DNA of 64,000 nt, from NCBI GenBank assembly GCA_029215795.1, contig JARDYH010000004.1, positions 206,688,017 through 206,752,016 of the forward strand, read 5' to 3'. Positions 44,642-56,240 of the stretch are shown in pieces (position 1 is the first letter of the stretch; every line of letters begins with the position of its first letter). A program made the translations under genes and the position numbers. This DNA comes from Anniella stebbinsi. Taxonomy: Eukaryota; Chordata; Lepidosauria; Squamata; Anniellidae. The notes beneath the pieces are model-generated. The model worked only from the letters and a program-made list of their open reading frames with translations, did no database searches and was not told the origin of the DNA.

Positions 44642-45320
44642 CTGTTAATGTTGGGAGGATATATTATTATTTCATTTAAAATATGCCATCTGGAAGCATT
44701 TCATATTTTGCAGATTTCCACAGAAGTAACAGCAGCACAGCTAATAAAACTTTCATGAACTAATACAGTGGAAAGCTGTCACATCTATAACTTCAGCGAA
44801 AGAACATCTAAAATATTTATTAAATGGATGGTGGAGGCTTTCATTATATTTTGTAACTTCACTTTGCAACATATTCAGGCATGTGATAATGTTAGGCTTT
44901 CTCCAAATGACCGTGGCCACGCAGCACTGTGCCTCCTCCCAACCCCACAGGAATTCCTCCCAGCTCAAAGGGCTCCATTTTGAATGAAACACAGCACCTA
45001 CGAGCCATAACGTGTGCAACTTGATGGGTTTGTTTTTAATAGACAGTGGCTTGCCAGCTTATCATTTGACATCCCTTTATGTAGGATAAATATTGCCATT
45101 GGGAGAAGAAATTTAAACCCCTGCAAAGACTATACTGTATGCTAGGGATGTTCAGATTTTGTTAAATCCATTCTGGCCATGTCTATGCCGGGGATTTTTC
45201 CCTGGGTCATCCCATATCTAAAGCAGTTGTTGGAAGTTCTGGGGCGTGCATATCATGGGATATTCATATTGTTACTGAGAGAAGATCCAATGGAGTGGAA
45301 TGGGAAATTTCAAAACTTAC
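44642..45320. other. BANK1 intron, nothing recognised
   Basis: GTCTATGCCGGGGATTTTTCC at 45180 may be part of a repeat related to 26.3 and 48.0 kb. No exon. Confidence 0.35.
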
Positions 45321-45429
45321 AAAGTCCATTACTGTGAGATTCTGAGCTTATCATAATCACATAAGTGTCATCTTCAGTCTCCACTTTTTCGTCCTCCAGA
45401 CCATCACTTTCATTATTGTCTTCATTTAT
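45321..45429 (-). CDS. BANK1: BANK1 acidic exon, 5' border ambiguous
   Basis: Donor TTT|GTAAGT is strong and leaves phase 1. The open frame encodes NNESDGLEDEKVETEDDTYVIMISSESHSNGL, an acidic stretch with a tyrosine (DDTYVIM) that aligns with the SEDQYDDLYVFI segment of mammalian BANK1. The best acceptor (TTCTCCCCCAG, exon from 45429) does not fit the phase-1 end of the exon at 57.9 kb: the join would give a TGA within three codons. An AG ten bases further in (exon from 45419) restores phase. Either that site is used, or a small exon between 45.4 and 57.9 kb was missed. Confidence 0.75.
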
Positions 45430-46783
45430 CTGGGGGAGAAAAGATCATTCTCAGGAGTTCAATAGTAGAAGTATTGATACAAATTTCATTGCAGCTTGAT
45501 AGAGATTTGGAGCCAGCCAGGCACCTATTTCTGCATAAATGGTTGCCATCTGAGAGTTCTGATTGTACTTTTCTCTAGAAATATCCACTTACATATTCTT
45601 ATTCTAGAGAAGCACTGAAAATATAAAGGAACTGGAAGAAAAACGTCAGCGCAGAAGCCCCCCTTTTCAGTTGACTCCATATAACAAAGCTTTAAATCAG
45701 GAGAATTGAACCTCAGGCCCAAAACTGGCCCTCTTAGGGTCCCAACCCATCCCTCTGTGGTTCCCCAGGTCCCACACCTTCTTCTCTCAGCCCCAACCCC
45801 TTCCCCTGGCCACTGATCGTTGGTGCGGTTGTCAGTACAACTACAAATTGCATTGCCTTTAGTTTTTCGGTTACATTGTTAAAACTCTCAGAGTGCTTTT
45901 TTTGGGGGGGGTGTCTTTTAACAAGATAGTGCATCGTGTACTGCTTGCCATTTGGTTTTCAAATGGAAGACATTTTCAAGGCCATATGTTGGAGTTGCCT
46001 CCCTTCCTTGGAAATTTGCCAAATACCAAACATCTTTTAGACATGTTGAAAGAACTTTCTATTCAGGCTGGCCTTGGCTGTCAGACTTTGATACCTGTTC
46101 TGCTTTTGAGTTGTTGCGCAGCATAGTTCATATGAGCACAATTCTTCGCCATGTGGACAAAAAACATCAGAGAGCAGAAGAATAACAGTGACTTGTTTTT
46201 CTTCCTGAATTTGGCACCAGGTCATTTATGGGGAATGAGAAACCTGTTCGTGTGCCTCCTATATCTCTAACTAAGTCCAGGGCAGGCAGAAGACAAAACT
46301 CTAGCTGTTTGGATATCAACTCCCAGAAGCCCATGCCAGCATGGCCAATGATCAAGAATGCTGGGAGTTGACATCTAAAATATCTGGAAATCTATTTTCT
46401 TTGAGAATGTTGAGGGGTGGTCCAGAAAGAGAGAGAAGAGTTTGACTGGAATGAGTGGATCTTGCATGCTGGGGTGTGGGATGATTCTAAAAGAAAGAGA
46501 ACAATGAATTCAAAGTAGGGATGGATGAACTCACCTTCATCTGCTCTCACTGGGTGCTCACTGAGCCACCACTGCCACCCAATCCACTCACTGTGCCACA
46601 TGAACCACTGGTCACCCCAGCGAGTGCCCTCTGAGCACTGAGGGACTGCCCATCCCCTTAGCGAGCTGCCATTTTGCATAAAAATGGTGGCTTGGGGGTT
46701 CCAGAAATGTAATATTGCATAAATGCTGGCCATAAAAGGGCCATTGATGCAACATTACTGCCTGTGAGAGGTGAGGATCAGGA
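45430..46783. other. BANK1 intron with small repeat
   Basis: Contains the palindromic repeat at 46300-46395 and, at 46660-46745, the CATAAAAATGG/GCATAAATG motifs shared with 31.8 kb. No exon. Confidence 0.45.
46300..46395. repeat. Palindromic ACAACTCCCA-like repeat, copy 4
   Basis: TTTGGATATCAACTCCCAG and its inverse CTGGGAGTTGACATCTAAA flank GCCAGCATGGCCAATGATC. Confidence 0.7.
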
Positions 46784-47209
46784 CAAGAGAGAAAACACAC
46801 ACACACACAGGTTCTAGCCTTAACAGAATACAAGCTAATGATAAAAACAAAGCTAAGGGCAATAAAATGTACAAAATTTAATACAAAAGAGATAAATTAA
46901 AAAATAACAGTTTTTTTGTTTTTTGTTTTTACAGAGGAGCACTTATGGCTCCAAATTTTACACCCAATGAATTACTAAAATAGTGCGTTCTTTCACGTGG
47001 CCATACACGTTTCGACCAGAAAGTCTTCTTCAGTGGCCACTTGAAAGAAAGCACTAGTTTGGTAATTCATTGGATGTAAAATTTGGGACAATAATTGCTT
47101 CTACGTGAAAAAAAATGACTGTTATTTTCAATTTGACTCTTTTGTATTAAATTTTGAACATTTTATTGCCCTTTAAAATTTGTTTTTATCATTACCAAGA
47201 GAGAAAACA
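46784..47209. mobile_element. Long near-perfect palindrome with 14-bp flanking repeats
   Basis: Arms 46830-47000 and 47045-47198 are inverse along their length (CTAATGATAAAAACAAA, AGGGCAATAAAATGT, AAATTTAATACAAAAGAG, CAATGAATTAC) around the loop CGTTTCGACCAGAAAGTCTT. Direct repeats CAAGAGAGAAAACA lie at 46784-46797 and 47196-47209. A short AC run lies inside the left flank. No ORF. Confidence 0.8.
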
Positions 47210-47999
47210 ACAGAACTCCACTTGTCACTCGTAGCTCCCAGCTCAAACCACTACAACGCATCATCAGGGACTTGCAACCCAGTTTGGAAAATGATCCTTA
47301 CCTCCCACAGGCAGTATGTGGGAGGACTTTTCTTGCATACAAACAACCTGCCAATCTCAAACAGTTCCTCAGATACAAAAATGGATCACCCCAGATGTGT
47401 CATGATTTACCTGGAGGAGGGTTTCTCGGATGAGGAAGAGGAGGGGAAGAGCCAGCACAGCAGGCCCCAGCTGGAGCCAGGCAGAGAGCAGGAGACTCCA
47501 GCCAGCAGCACTCCTCTGGAACCATTAGAACAGTAGCCTGGCCCCTCCAATGCCATTCATGGACTCCCCCAAATGCAGGAAGCAGAGCTGGAGATGATTT
47601 ATCCCTCCTAACGGTGTAGGCTCAGTCACAAGCAACAAAGGAGCAAGAAAAGGCCACAGCGTGGGGCTTACCTTAAAAGCAACACTCTCACCTAATTAGC
47701 CAGCTGTGCTGACTAATTACCAGCTATAAATGAGTACGGCTGCAGCCAGATCTCTGCTGCAGACAACAGTGAGTTAACTTCAGCATGTCAACTTGTTTCT
47801 CTGGACCTTACTGATTCCTAGAACCTTGATAACCCACCAGGACCAATCTCCTGGATTCCCCTGACTGGCTTTGACACTTGACACAACTGACTTCTGTGGA
47901 TTGACCTCTAGACTGCTTTTGCCCTCACCCCTGCCTTCTACTACATTATTCAGATTCCCTTGTATGACCTTGGACTTGACTGGCTTCTCTCTTTGGGCC
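47210..47999 (+). other. Possible LTR-type remnant
   Basis: From 47398 (TGTCATGATTTACC) the sequence is GC-richer, with a TATA-like CTATAAATGAG at 47724 and no host exon. It resembles an LTR beginning with TG, but no second end, duplication or polyadenylation signal could be fixed. Confidence 0.3.
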
Positions 48000-48580
48000 T
48001 TTTGACACCATACGGGTGTAGAGAGAGGGAGGGAGGGGTGGCGATGACCCCAGAAGTACCTGCTTCTGGGATTGTTGCTCTAATCCACATAGGAAGTGCG
48101 ATGACACAGCTTCCTCCCAGGCTGTTGCATGTTGCGGCCGCCTTTTTTTTTTGCTCCGGATCCACGAGGAGCACACTTGCACTCCAATGAAAAGGTAAGT
48201 GTTTTTCTTTTCTTTTTTTTAAAAAAACACCAAACCAGGGCCCCACCCCCCTCCCTGCCATCCCAGGGGTGGCAAAATTGTTGCCCCGCCTTCTCCTGAT
48301 GGGCACGGAGCCATACAGTGCTGCTCCATGCCCATTTTTGCTGCCATGCTTACTCACAAGTAAGTGCGGCAGCAGCCGGGATGGGCAGCCACATCTCCCG
48401 CGGTCTCGGGACGTTCCAGGGACCACGGGAAGAATTGGGTTTCCCCAGGAATCTCTTAGCCCAGGGGAAACCCGTGCCTGCCGCACCTGCCCCCAGAACT
48501 CCCAGTGTATCATTTGGACTCACAGGGAGTACTGAGGGACACACCCGCTACAAAAGGCCGGTGTAGGAACAGCCTTTGTT
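48000..48580. mobile_element. Non-coding repeat, GGCCGGTGTAG family, copy 2
   Basis: Shares with 26270-26640 GCTTCTGGGATTGTTGC, GGAGCACACTTGCACTCC, CTCCTGATGGGCA, GCTTACTCACAAGTAAG and the end GGCCGGTGTAGGAACAGCC. Confidence 0.55.
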
Positions 48581-49742
48581 TACACCTGGGACTATCTGAG
48601 CCAGCTGCCCCTTTTGAATCTAGTCTATTGCATGAAGGACAAGATCCATTTATTATTCCCCACTTAGATATTTAGTGTCCCTGGTTAACCAGTGTATGTA
48701 GCTCAGCCAATCGCTGCACATCTGAACTCCAGCTGAAATCAGTAGGCCAGTGGGTGCAACTGTGGACATTGGCACAGCTCACTAATTTTAGGCTCTGGTC
48801 TTACGGTGGCAGGGTGGGTGGGTAGCGCTTTAGATGTACATATTTATTATATCAATTATGAAGCACATAATTAATATTTCTCTTCTCCCTGCCCACCCCC
48901 ACACTGCCATTCCATGTTTTACCACATCTTTTACGTTCCTGATATATTAGAGCAAAGAACACACCAAGACAGTCGGAAAAGCACTCACGGTTCAGCTATT
49001 CAACAATGGAGACTCAGATTATGATCGATAGCTCTAATGGAAAAGTTAACCAACACACATAGGGCATACAGAAATGTGCAAGAAGGGGATATCTTCAACC
49101 TGACTTGGAGGGATTTTATAAACTTTATGATACAGCACAAAAAGGTAGATCAACCACCACAGTCACACAGTCTTTCATGGAAAAAAAGATAAGAGATCAG
49201 ACAAACAACACAATTGTACAGTATATAACAAGGATCAGGAATAAAGATGTACGGCTATTCTTATTGAGATCTCACGTTGTTAAGTTTTTTTTAAAAAGTA
49301 TTGTTTAAATTTGAAAAACCAATAAAAATATATTAAAAAAGTAGCAAATAGTCTGAGAATGCGCAAGTTTCACATTTTTATCTGGAGGAATAAAACGGAA
49401 TTTGCTGTTGCTGCCCTGTTGCGAAACACATTTGCTTCAGAATAAGTACCACTTGGTTGTAGAAAGGGATAAAGATCTTTGTAAAGTAAAAACTATCAAA
49501 TGAACATCTGGCCCCATGCGCATGCCCGGCCTGCTGCCCCCTCACTATTTTGTTTGTTTGTTTTTAATAAGAAGAAATAAAAGATGCTGCGACAACCAGC
49601 AGCTGATCTGATGGGCCACAGCATGCCCATGATGGCTGAGGCACTAATGCCTGGCCTGATCGCCATCATAATTTGGGGTACTTAGGCCCCGTGACCCATC
49701 CCCAGCTGCAGTTCCAGGTTTTGGAGGGTCCTTGGTCAAGTC
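48581..49742. other. BANK1 intron with possible LINE 3' end
   Basis: 49080-49345 runs into AATAAAGATG and CCAATAAAAATATATTAAAAAA, like the poly(A) end of an L1-type retrotransposon on the + strand; low certainty. Confidence 0.35.
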
Positions 49743-50061
49743 CAGGGTGACCATATGGAAGGGAGGACAAGGCTCTTATTTCTTTAACAGTTGTATAGAA
49801 AAGGGAACTTCAGCAGGTGTCATTTCCATGCATGCAGCACCTGGTGAAATTCCCTCTTCAGCACAACAGTTAAAGCTGCAGGCACTATACTAGAGTGACA
49901 GATACAAAAGAGGGCAGGGCTCCTGCAGCTTTAACTATTGTGATGAAGAGGGAATTTCACCAGGAGCTGCATGCATATCAATGACACCTGCAGAAATTAT
50001 CTTTTCTACACAACTGTTAAAGATACAGGAGCCCTGTCCTCCTTTCCATAGGGTCACCCTA
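49743..50061. mobile_element. hAT-like palindromic MITE, TAGGGTGACC family, copy 4
   Basis: CAGGGTGACCATATGG at left, GGGTCACCCTA at right, full four-module interior. Flanks GTCAAGTC and CTCAAGAC match at 6 of 8 if offset by a base, a possible decayed duplication. Confidence 0.85.
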
Positions 50062-50131
50062 TCTCAAGACATCTTCAACAGCTCTCCCTCAGGAAGTCTC
50101 CCTTCCCACCACCATTGTCACCAGTTGCTAT

Positions 50132-50185
50132 TCCTCCTCCTCCTCCTCCTCCTCCTCCTCCTCCTCCTCCTCCTCCTCCTCCTCC
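50132..50185. repeat. (TCC)n microsatellite
   Basis: About 18 pure TCC units. Poly-Pro and poly-Arg ORFs across it are artefacts. Confidence 0.95.
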
Positions 50186-51284
50186 GTCTCATCATTGCCA
50201 CCAGGCAGAGGAGCAAGTTAGCAAGGGGGCAGTGCCATCTACTTCTCTTTCTCACCACCGCTGTTGCCTGGGCCTGTGTGAGAGGCAAGTGAAAGAGCAG
50301 GTAGCAGCGATGAAGAGCAGGAACAGCTCCAGGAGGCTCTCGCCCAGTGGGCCCCTGCTGGAGTTTGAGCCCTTGGCTGGTGCCCAACTAGGCCTACCCT
50401 TGATGCTGGCCCTGCCCAACTGCACCACAGACGGTGGACTAGGTTGTAGCTCTTATTCGCAAGCTATGGGCCAAGCTAGACATGACAGTAAACATGCAAT
50501 TGGAAACCGCATCGGGGTTTTAAAACAAATGTCATAGCGGGAGTGTGACCAGCCCACCACCACATTTCCATCAAATGTTTGCAGTGTGTGGGAAGGGAAG
50601 GTTTAACCCTTCCTTCCCCAGCTGCAATCCTGATGAAAATTGCTCTGCCACAGCACAGCTTTTAGCCTTGGGGAGCTGGGGCAGAGAAGGCGGGGAGAGG
50701 TCTCCCATTGTTTTAAAGCAAAGCTGCAGCTGGCTCTGCAATCTCACCCAATCCATAAACAGAAGATTCTCTGTATTAAGCTAGCAATTTCTCCCTAAGA
50801 TTGCTCCTTGCTATTATTGGAACATGTCATATCTGATGCAATATATACTACCAGACACTTCTACCTATTGTCTCTTAATTCTCCTTTTTTTTTTTTTTTA
50901 AATCAGGGTCTAGTTCTGCATTTATTCTTACTCATGCCAGGCACAAAATGAAACATAAAAAGAAATGAGTTCAAATGAGAATTTGAAACACACGCACACA
51001 GTGCATGGCAAACACAACTGAAAAGACCCATGGCAATTTTTATTTTACTGTAGTTTCTTGGAGAAATATTTAGCAGCTTCTCCTAGGTTTTGAACATTTC
51101 CATGTAGAACCTGGTCAGTCTCCCCCATGATAGTCAGATGTATTGTATTTCTATTTAAATTATAGTTATTTCTTCTATATTTTCCTTTTTACATATAAAT
51201 TACTGTATGTAAATACTATGCAAATAGATACACTTTTTTTAGTGATGCATTTCTTCTTTTTAGGCAATATGCAAATGGCCACCT
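50186..51284. other. BANK1 intron, nothing recognised
   Basis: T run at 50885-50899; no exon. Confidence 0.4.
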
Positions 51285-51370
51285 TAGCAACTCTCCAGAT
51301 GTTTTGGCCCACAATTCCCATCAGCCTTGGCTAGCATAACCAATGGTGTGGAATGATAGGAGTTGTGGGT
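51285..51370. repeat. Palindromic ACAACTCCCATCA repeat, copy 5, cut by foldback insertion
   Basis: CTCCAGATGTTTTGGCCCAC, then AATTCCCATCAGCC and GATAGGAGTTGTGGGT. The right tip is missing where the foldback element starts. Confidence 0.65.
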
Positions 51371-53416
51371 AGGGCTGTGCACAGATCCGGATCCGGATCC
51401 TGAATCCGAAGCGGATCGGGGTGATTCGGACCTCCAAAAACTGGATACGAATCAGATTGGGGGAGGTCCAAACAATCTGGATCGAATCGGTTCAGTCCAA
51501 ATCAATCTGGATTGATCTGCAGATTTGGACGCCATTTTAAGTGTTTTTCCCCATAGGGTTTCATTGGGGGAAAGAAGAAACACCTATAACTGTTTTATTT
51601 TTAAAGATAGAAACATGAAACTTGGGCACATTGCAGATGGCCTGGAGCTACTCATGTGTGGCAAATTTTGTGTGTTTTGTGGCTATGAATTTTTAAAAAA
51701 TCAAATTTTAAAAAATTCCTTGCGAGGAAACGCCTGCACCTCTGTCTCTGAAATTTGCCACACATGAGTACCTACAGCCCATCTGTGAGGTCCCCAACGT
51801 TCATGTGTGTATATTGAAAAATGAGAAAGTTATAGCACTTCTGGATTGCCTGGAAAATTGCATTTTAAAAAATCCTTGTGAGTAAATGCCTGCACCTATA
51901 TTTCTGAAATTTGGCACACATGAGTACCTACATGTCGGATGTAAAGTGTTTCATGGACAATTCACAAGGCAGTCCTTGTGAATTGTAAGTTGAAAGATTG
52001 GGAATTGTTGTGAGAATGTCTGTGTCTCTGTAAGCTTATCTGTTGCTGTTTCTCATGGGAGGCTTGCTAGCCGAGGCCTTGAGTTTCCTTGAGAACAAGA
52101 GATTGTTTAGAAAAGGTGGGGGCAATCTTGCAAGCTGTCTCTCACAAAGTGTCATCATCAAGAGGAAGTTGAATGCCACCCTGTTGGCACATGAGTTTGG
52201 GTTACAGGCCTGAGGTCCTGTCTGTCAAGTGGCTTGGAATAGCCAGCCTCCAGGCTATAAGAGGAATGAGCAAAGGGGAGGACCTTTGCTAGGAATCATC
52301 TGATCTACGCTTGCCATGAAACTCCTCATGTTTGGGACTCTATCTGTTTGGAGATGTTGGATGCACTCTGTACATGTTCTGTTGCTATTTGGACTTGGAA
52401 TTTCTAAGGACTGTGCCATGGAAAATGCTCTGAGGCTTTTCATAGACTTGGACTTGCTGTTACTGTTTCTGGATCATGTTCTATGGTCTGAGAGAGGGCT
52501 TTCCCTGGATGGAGCCAAAGTACGGACACATGGAAAGCTTCCTAGGCTGATCGTTGTGTTTCTGGATTGTGTGTGTGTGTGACTTGCGAGAGAGCCTTCC
52601 TCAGAGCCAAAGTTACAGGCAAGGGAGGTTTCCTAGGTCAAAGAGATTCTGGCCCTGATATCTTGCTTACGTGATCAGCTCAGTGTTTTCCGGCAGGCTG
52701 AGTCTGATTCGTGCAAGATGGATCTGTTTTGCCAAGCTTCATGCATCCCTGTCCTGGAGTTTCTCCTTGGGCTCTGCTCTTGTTCTTGATGAGTCTCTGT
52801 GTGTCGCTCCTGATGACTGCTCACATGGGACAGGGGCAACCCTACACGTCTCTCCTCGAGTGATTGCTGTTCTGGTTCACATCAAGCTGTTGTACCTGAA
52901 GCTATCTGGCCTTCATCAGCTTTATGTGTATGTATGCAGAAATGAAACCATTATACTTGAATTACGTATGATTTCACAAATAAAGGAGTCTCACCATTTG
53001 GAGTGTGTTGTCAGTTTGCCTAAGTTCGTGAGCAGAAGCCTGGAGTTGGGCTGTGTCATGATACTACATGCCATCTGCAATGTGCCCAACTTTCATGTGT
53101 GTATCTTGAAAAATAAAGAAGTTATAGGCGTTTCTTGATCATTTCCCAAAAATTCATAGCCACTACCCGCTTGTACCTATGTTTCTGAAATTTTGCACAC
53201 ATGAGTACCTGCAGCTCATCTGCAATGTGCCCAAAATTCATTTTTATATCTTTCAAAATAAAGAAGTTATAGCCCTTTCTTCCCCCCAATGCAAGTCTAT
53301 GGGGAAAATGTGGCATCCGAATTTTGATTCAGAGATCCGAATCTCGCTTCGGATCTAGATCCGAATTGGATCGGGGAGGTCCAAATCGATCCAAAGCCAA
53401 TCGGGCCCGATTCGGA
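51371..53416. mobile_element. GGATCC-rich foldback element with internal tandem units
   Basis: Left arm (51371-51700) starts AGGGCTGTGCACAGATCC and contains CGGATCCGGATCC. Right arm (53126-53416) is its inverse over about 290 bp (TTCCCCATAG, ACATTGCAGATG, TACTCATGTGTG, TGGCTATGAATTTTT). Between them lie units of about 150 bp with GCCTGCACCT..TTTCTGAAATTTG..ACACATGAGTACCTAC, repeated at least twice and once more in the right arm. It is interrupted by a solo LTR. The right tip (about 40 bp) is lost. Non-coding. Confidence 0.78.
51933..53063 (+). mobile_element. Solo LTR of an endogenous retrovirus-like element
   Basis: 1131 bp starting TGTCGGATG and ending TCATGATA, flanked by 5-bp repeats CTACA (51928-51932 and 53064-53068). 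Removing it restores the uninterrupted foldback unit found at 51.77 kb. A TATA box (TATAAG, 52256) and a polyadenylation signal (AATAAA, 52979-52984) give + orientation. The TA instead of CA end is a mutation or a family trait. No internal viral genes remain. Confidence 0.72.
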
Positions 53417-53704
53417 CCTGTATCTTTAACAGTTGTTTAAAAAAGGGAATTTCAGCAGGTGTCATTTGTATGCATACAGCACCTGGTGAAATTCCCTCTT
53501 CATCACAACAGTTAAAGCTGAAGGAGCCCTGCGCTCTTGACCAGATACAAAAGAGAGCAGGGCTCCTGCAGCTTTAACTGTTGTGATGAAGAGGGAATTT
53601 CACCAGGTGTTGCATGCATACAAATGACATCTGCTGAAATTCCCTTTTCTATGCAACTGCTAAAGAAACAGGATCCCTGTCCTCCTTTCCATATGGTCAC
53701 CCTA
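53417..53704. mobile_element. hAT-like palindromic MITE, TAGGGTGACC family, copy 5, left end missing
   Basis: Begins inside the left arm (CCTGTATCTTTAACAG) right after the foldback element and ends with the complete ATATGGTCACCCTA. About 30 bp of the left terminus is lost. Confidence 0.82.
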
Positions 53705-55867
53705 TGCTTGCTGCATAATATGTATGCCTGTCCATACTTCTTACAAGGGAGTACCCAAAGGTTAGGAGAAGTTGCTAAAAAGAAAAAGAGAAAACAAGGT
53801 ATTTCATCAAGAAAATACAGTAAGAGCAGTCATTGTCACAGGCCTTTTCTTGCCTTCCTTACTAATGTGACATCACCATCATCATTACTATGCAATTAAA
53901 TCTTGTGCTTAATAACACACTTTTTAATACTGCACTCTAGATATTTAATGATTGTTTGGTATAACGATCACTATTAGCTAGTAATATAAATCTTGTCATC
54001 ACTTAGCATCCTTTAGTGCACTTCTGCGACAACCCAGCTATTGAGCTGAAGGCAAAGAAGCCTCCTAAGATGGTGTCCCTGATTGCTAATTAAAAACAGG
54101 TACAGATCTTCAGCTATGTAAATAGGTCCTGATTCCCAGAAATGAACTGCATGGGGAACTGTATTGTGAAACAGCAGCTGTCCACAGTAAGCAGTAAGTG
54201 GGTTAGAAGGTTCCTTGGGGATTTATCATGTTGACAAGTAGCAACTCAGTAGATGGAACATTAAGCAAATTCTACAATGGTACAAGAATTGGTTTTATAA
54301 ACACTCTGGGCATATGCAGATTACAGACTTAAGCTGGTTTAATAGTTATTCTTTCTTCCCTTGGAATTCTGCCCCCTGTGGTTCTGCGAAGAGGCTGATG
54401 ATGCAATCCTGCATATGTCTATTCAAAAGTAAGCTCCAGTGAGTTCAACTGGACACACTCCCAAGTAAGTGAGTTTAGGAATGCAGCCTATAGCAGATGT
54501 TTCAGCGCTCTATCCATACCAAACTATCATTCTCAGGATTCCTTGGGGTGGAGCAGGAGGGGCATCAGAGTTCATGTATTATGAAACAGATCTAAACTTG
54601 CAGTAAAGGTCAAACCTCGTTTTGCTAAAGCTATGAAATTGAATGGAGATTATCAAGCAGCCAGTACCCAAGGAATTTCCTTGACTGTGAACTTTTCCAG
54701 AATTTGGAATGTTTGAGAAGTTGGTGGAAGTATATTAGAACACATAATTAAATGGTCCTTTAATTTAGACTAAAAAAATGAGACAATAGAGGATATGCAA
54801 GATGGTGTGGGTGGGGGAAGAAGGCTTTGTTATGGAGCTAGTATCCATAACAAAGCACACTAGCCAATGATTTTTGGAACATGATGTCAGGATCCTGACG
54901 TGACCGAGACCCTAGTAGAACTCCTTTGAGGAAGATGTGTAGGACCTCACAGAGAACCTCAGTACAACTGAGGACCTGGAAGAACCCACTATAGTCCCAA
55001 GGCAGCCTGAAATACCAAATCTCATGGGATTCATCTGTCCCTAATTTGGAGACAACTTTTGCCCCCCAAGCCCCACCAATTTTGAGCCAACATTTCTCTA
55101 CAGGGAACTTTCAGCTCAGCAGATGACCGACACTACCAAGTGTAACGGTGCAGGTCACGTCTTGTGGTGGTTGGGGACAGTGGAACCTATTGGAACTGTC
55201 AGCGCCACAATCTGTTAAGCAGTACAAGTGTCAGGAGCAGCATCTGCACACTCTTGGGGGCAGGATACAGGGTTGTTTCCTTACAGCAATTTTAAGTTCT
55301 ATGGATGGAGATCTAAAAGGGTGATCATTAGGGATGGATATATCTATCAATGCCATTTCTCCCTTAGGTTCTCATTTTTCCAATTTTAAGTTCAGTTCTT
55401 CTTGAACTCTGAGAACTTCTCCAGTCTTCACTTTGGTTTATCACAAACTTAGAGGTTGTTTTTTTAAAAAATCCCATCAATTTCATAAGCATTTTTGTGC
55501 ACATGTCTCCTAATACATGCATTTTGTATGCATTTTTCCTAATATATAATTTTTTTTGCAGGCAATCTTTCTAATAGAATGCATTGTGTAAATATTTTGC
55601 TGATTACATACACAGTTTTGTAAAAAGAAAAAAACGACTGAAGAACTTCATACCAAAATTTGGAGATGTGTGAATTTTGAAGGGTAACCGAATTTCAGTT
55701 TGCATACTTATGAAAAATGGAAATGGAACAATTCCGCCCTCCCTCATCCCTAGGATCAGTGTATGGAAACCTGTTTCTGTATGATGATTTCCCTTGCATG
55801 ATTGGGTTGAATATCATAAGCAACCCTTTTAGCATTGGGGCCAAACTAGCCATGCACAGATGTCACT
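53705..55867. other. BANK1 intron, nothing certain
   Basis: 54890-55320 has a GC-richer stretch starting GTCAGGATCCTGACGTGACC (an imperfect palindrome) that might be an LTR remnant. No exon. Confidence 0.35.
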
Positions 55868-56240
55868 GTGAGCTCTTTCAAATGGGGGAAAATCACGTTT
55901 CCCTACTGCCATTCTTGCTTCCTACTTCTCTTCCAGGATGGGGACAAGAAGAATCACACAGGGGAGAAAGGGGAAGAAAGCGCATGGCCCATTCAGTGTA
56001 GTGGGACAGTGCCCTCTAGTGGGTGTTTTATAGTGAAACTTCTGTACAAGGCAAGAAATAGCAACAAATGTCACTATAGCTCAGAAGAGTCACTTTTTTT
56101 GAGGATTATTCTACAATGAAAAAAACGATGGAAGGAGCGGGAGACCAGCAGGGATGCACAGGAGGAACATGGCATCATCAAAATGACCCGCAAAGATCCG
56201 TGAGTGGTCAGTCACAAGCGTGTGATAAAACACTTGTCTA
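55868..56240 (+). mobile_element. Short DNA transposon, GAGCTCC family, copy 4, diverged
   Basis: GTGAGCTCTTTCAAATGGGGG, AAATCACGTTTCCC, ATGGCCCATTCAGTG and GCGTGTGATAAAACACTTGTCT follow the order of copy 1. Confidence 0.6.

Noticed and set aside
50115..50537. Proline-rich ORF
   Set aside because: Its distinctive part is the TCC microsatellite; no splice borders or homology.
54890..55320. LTR or gene remnant
   Set aside because: Only a GGATCC palindrome and composition support it; no ends, TATA or duplication.
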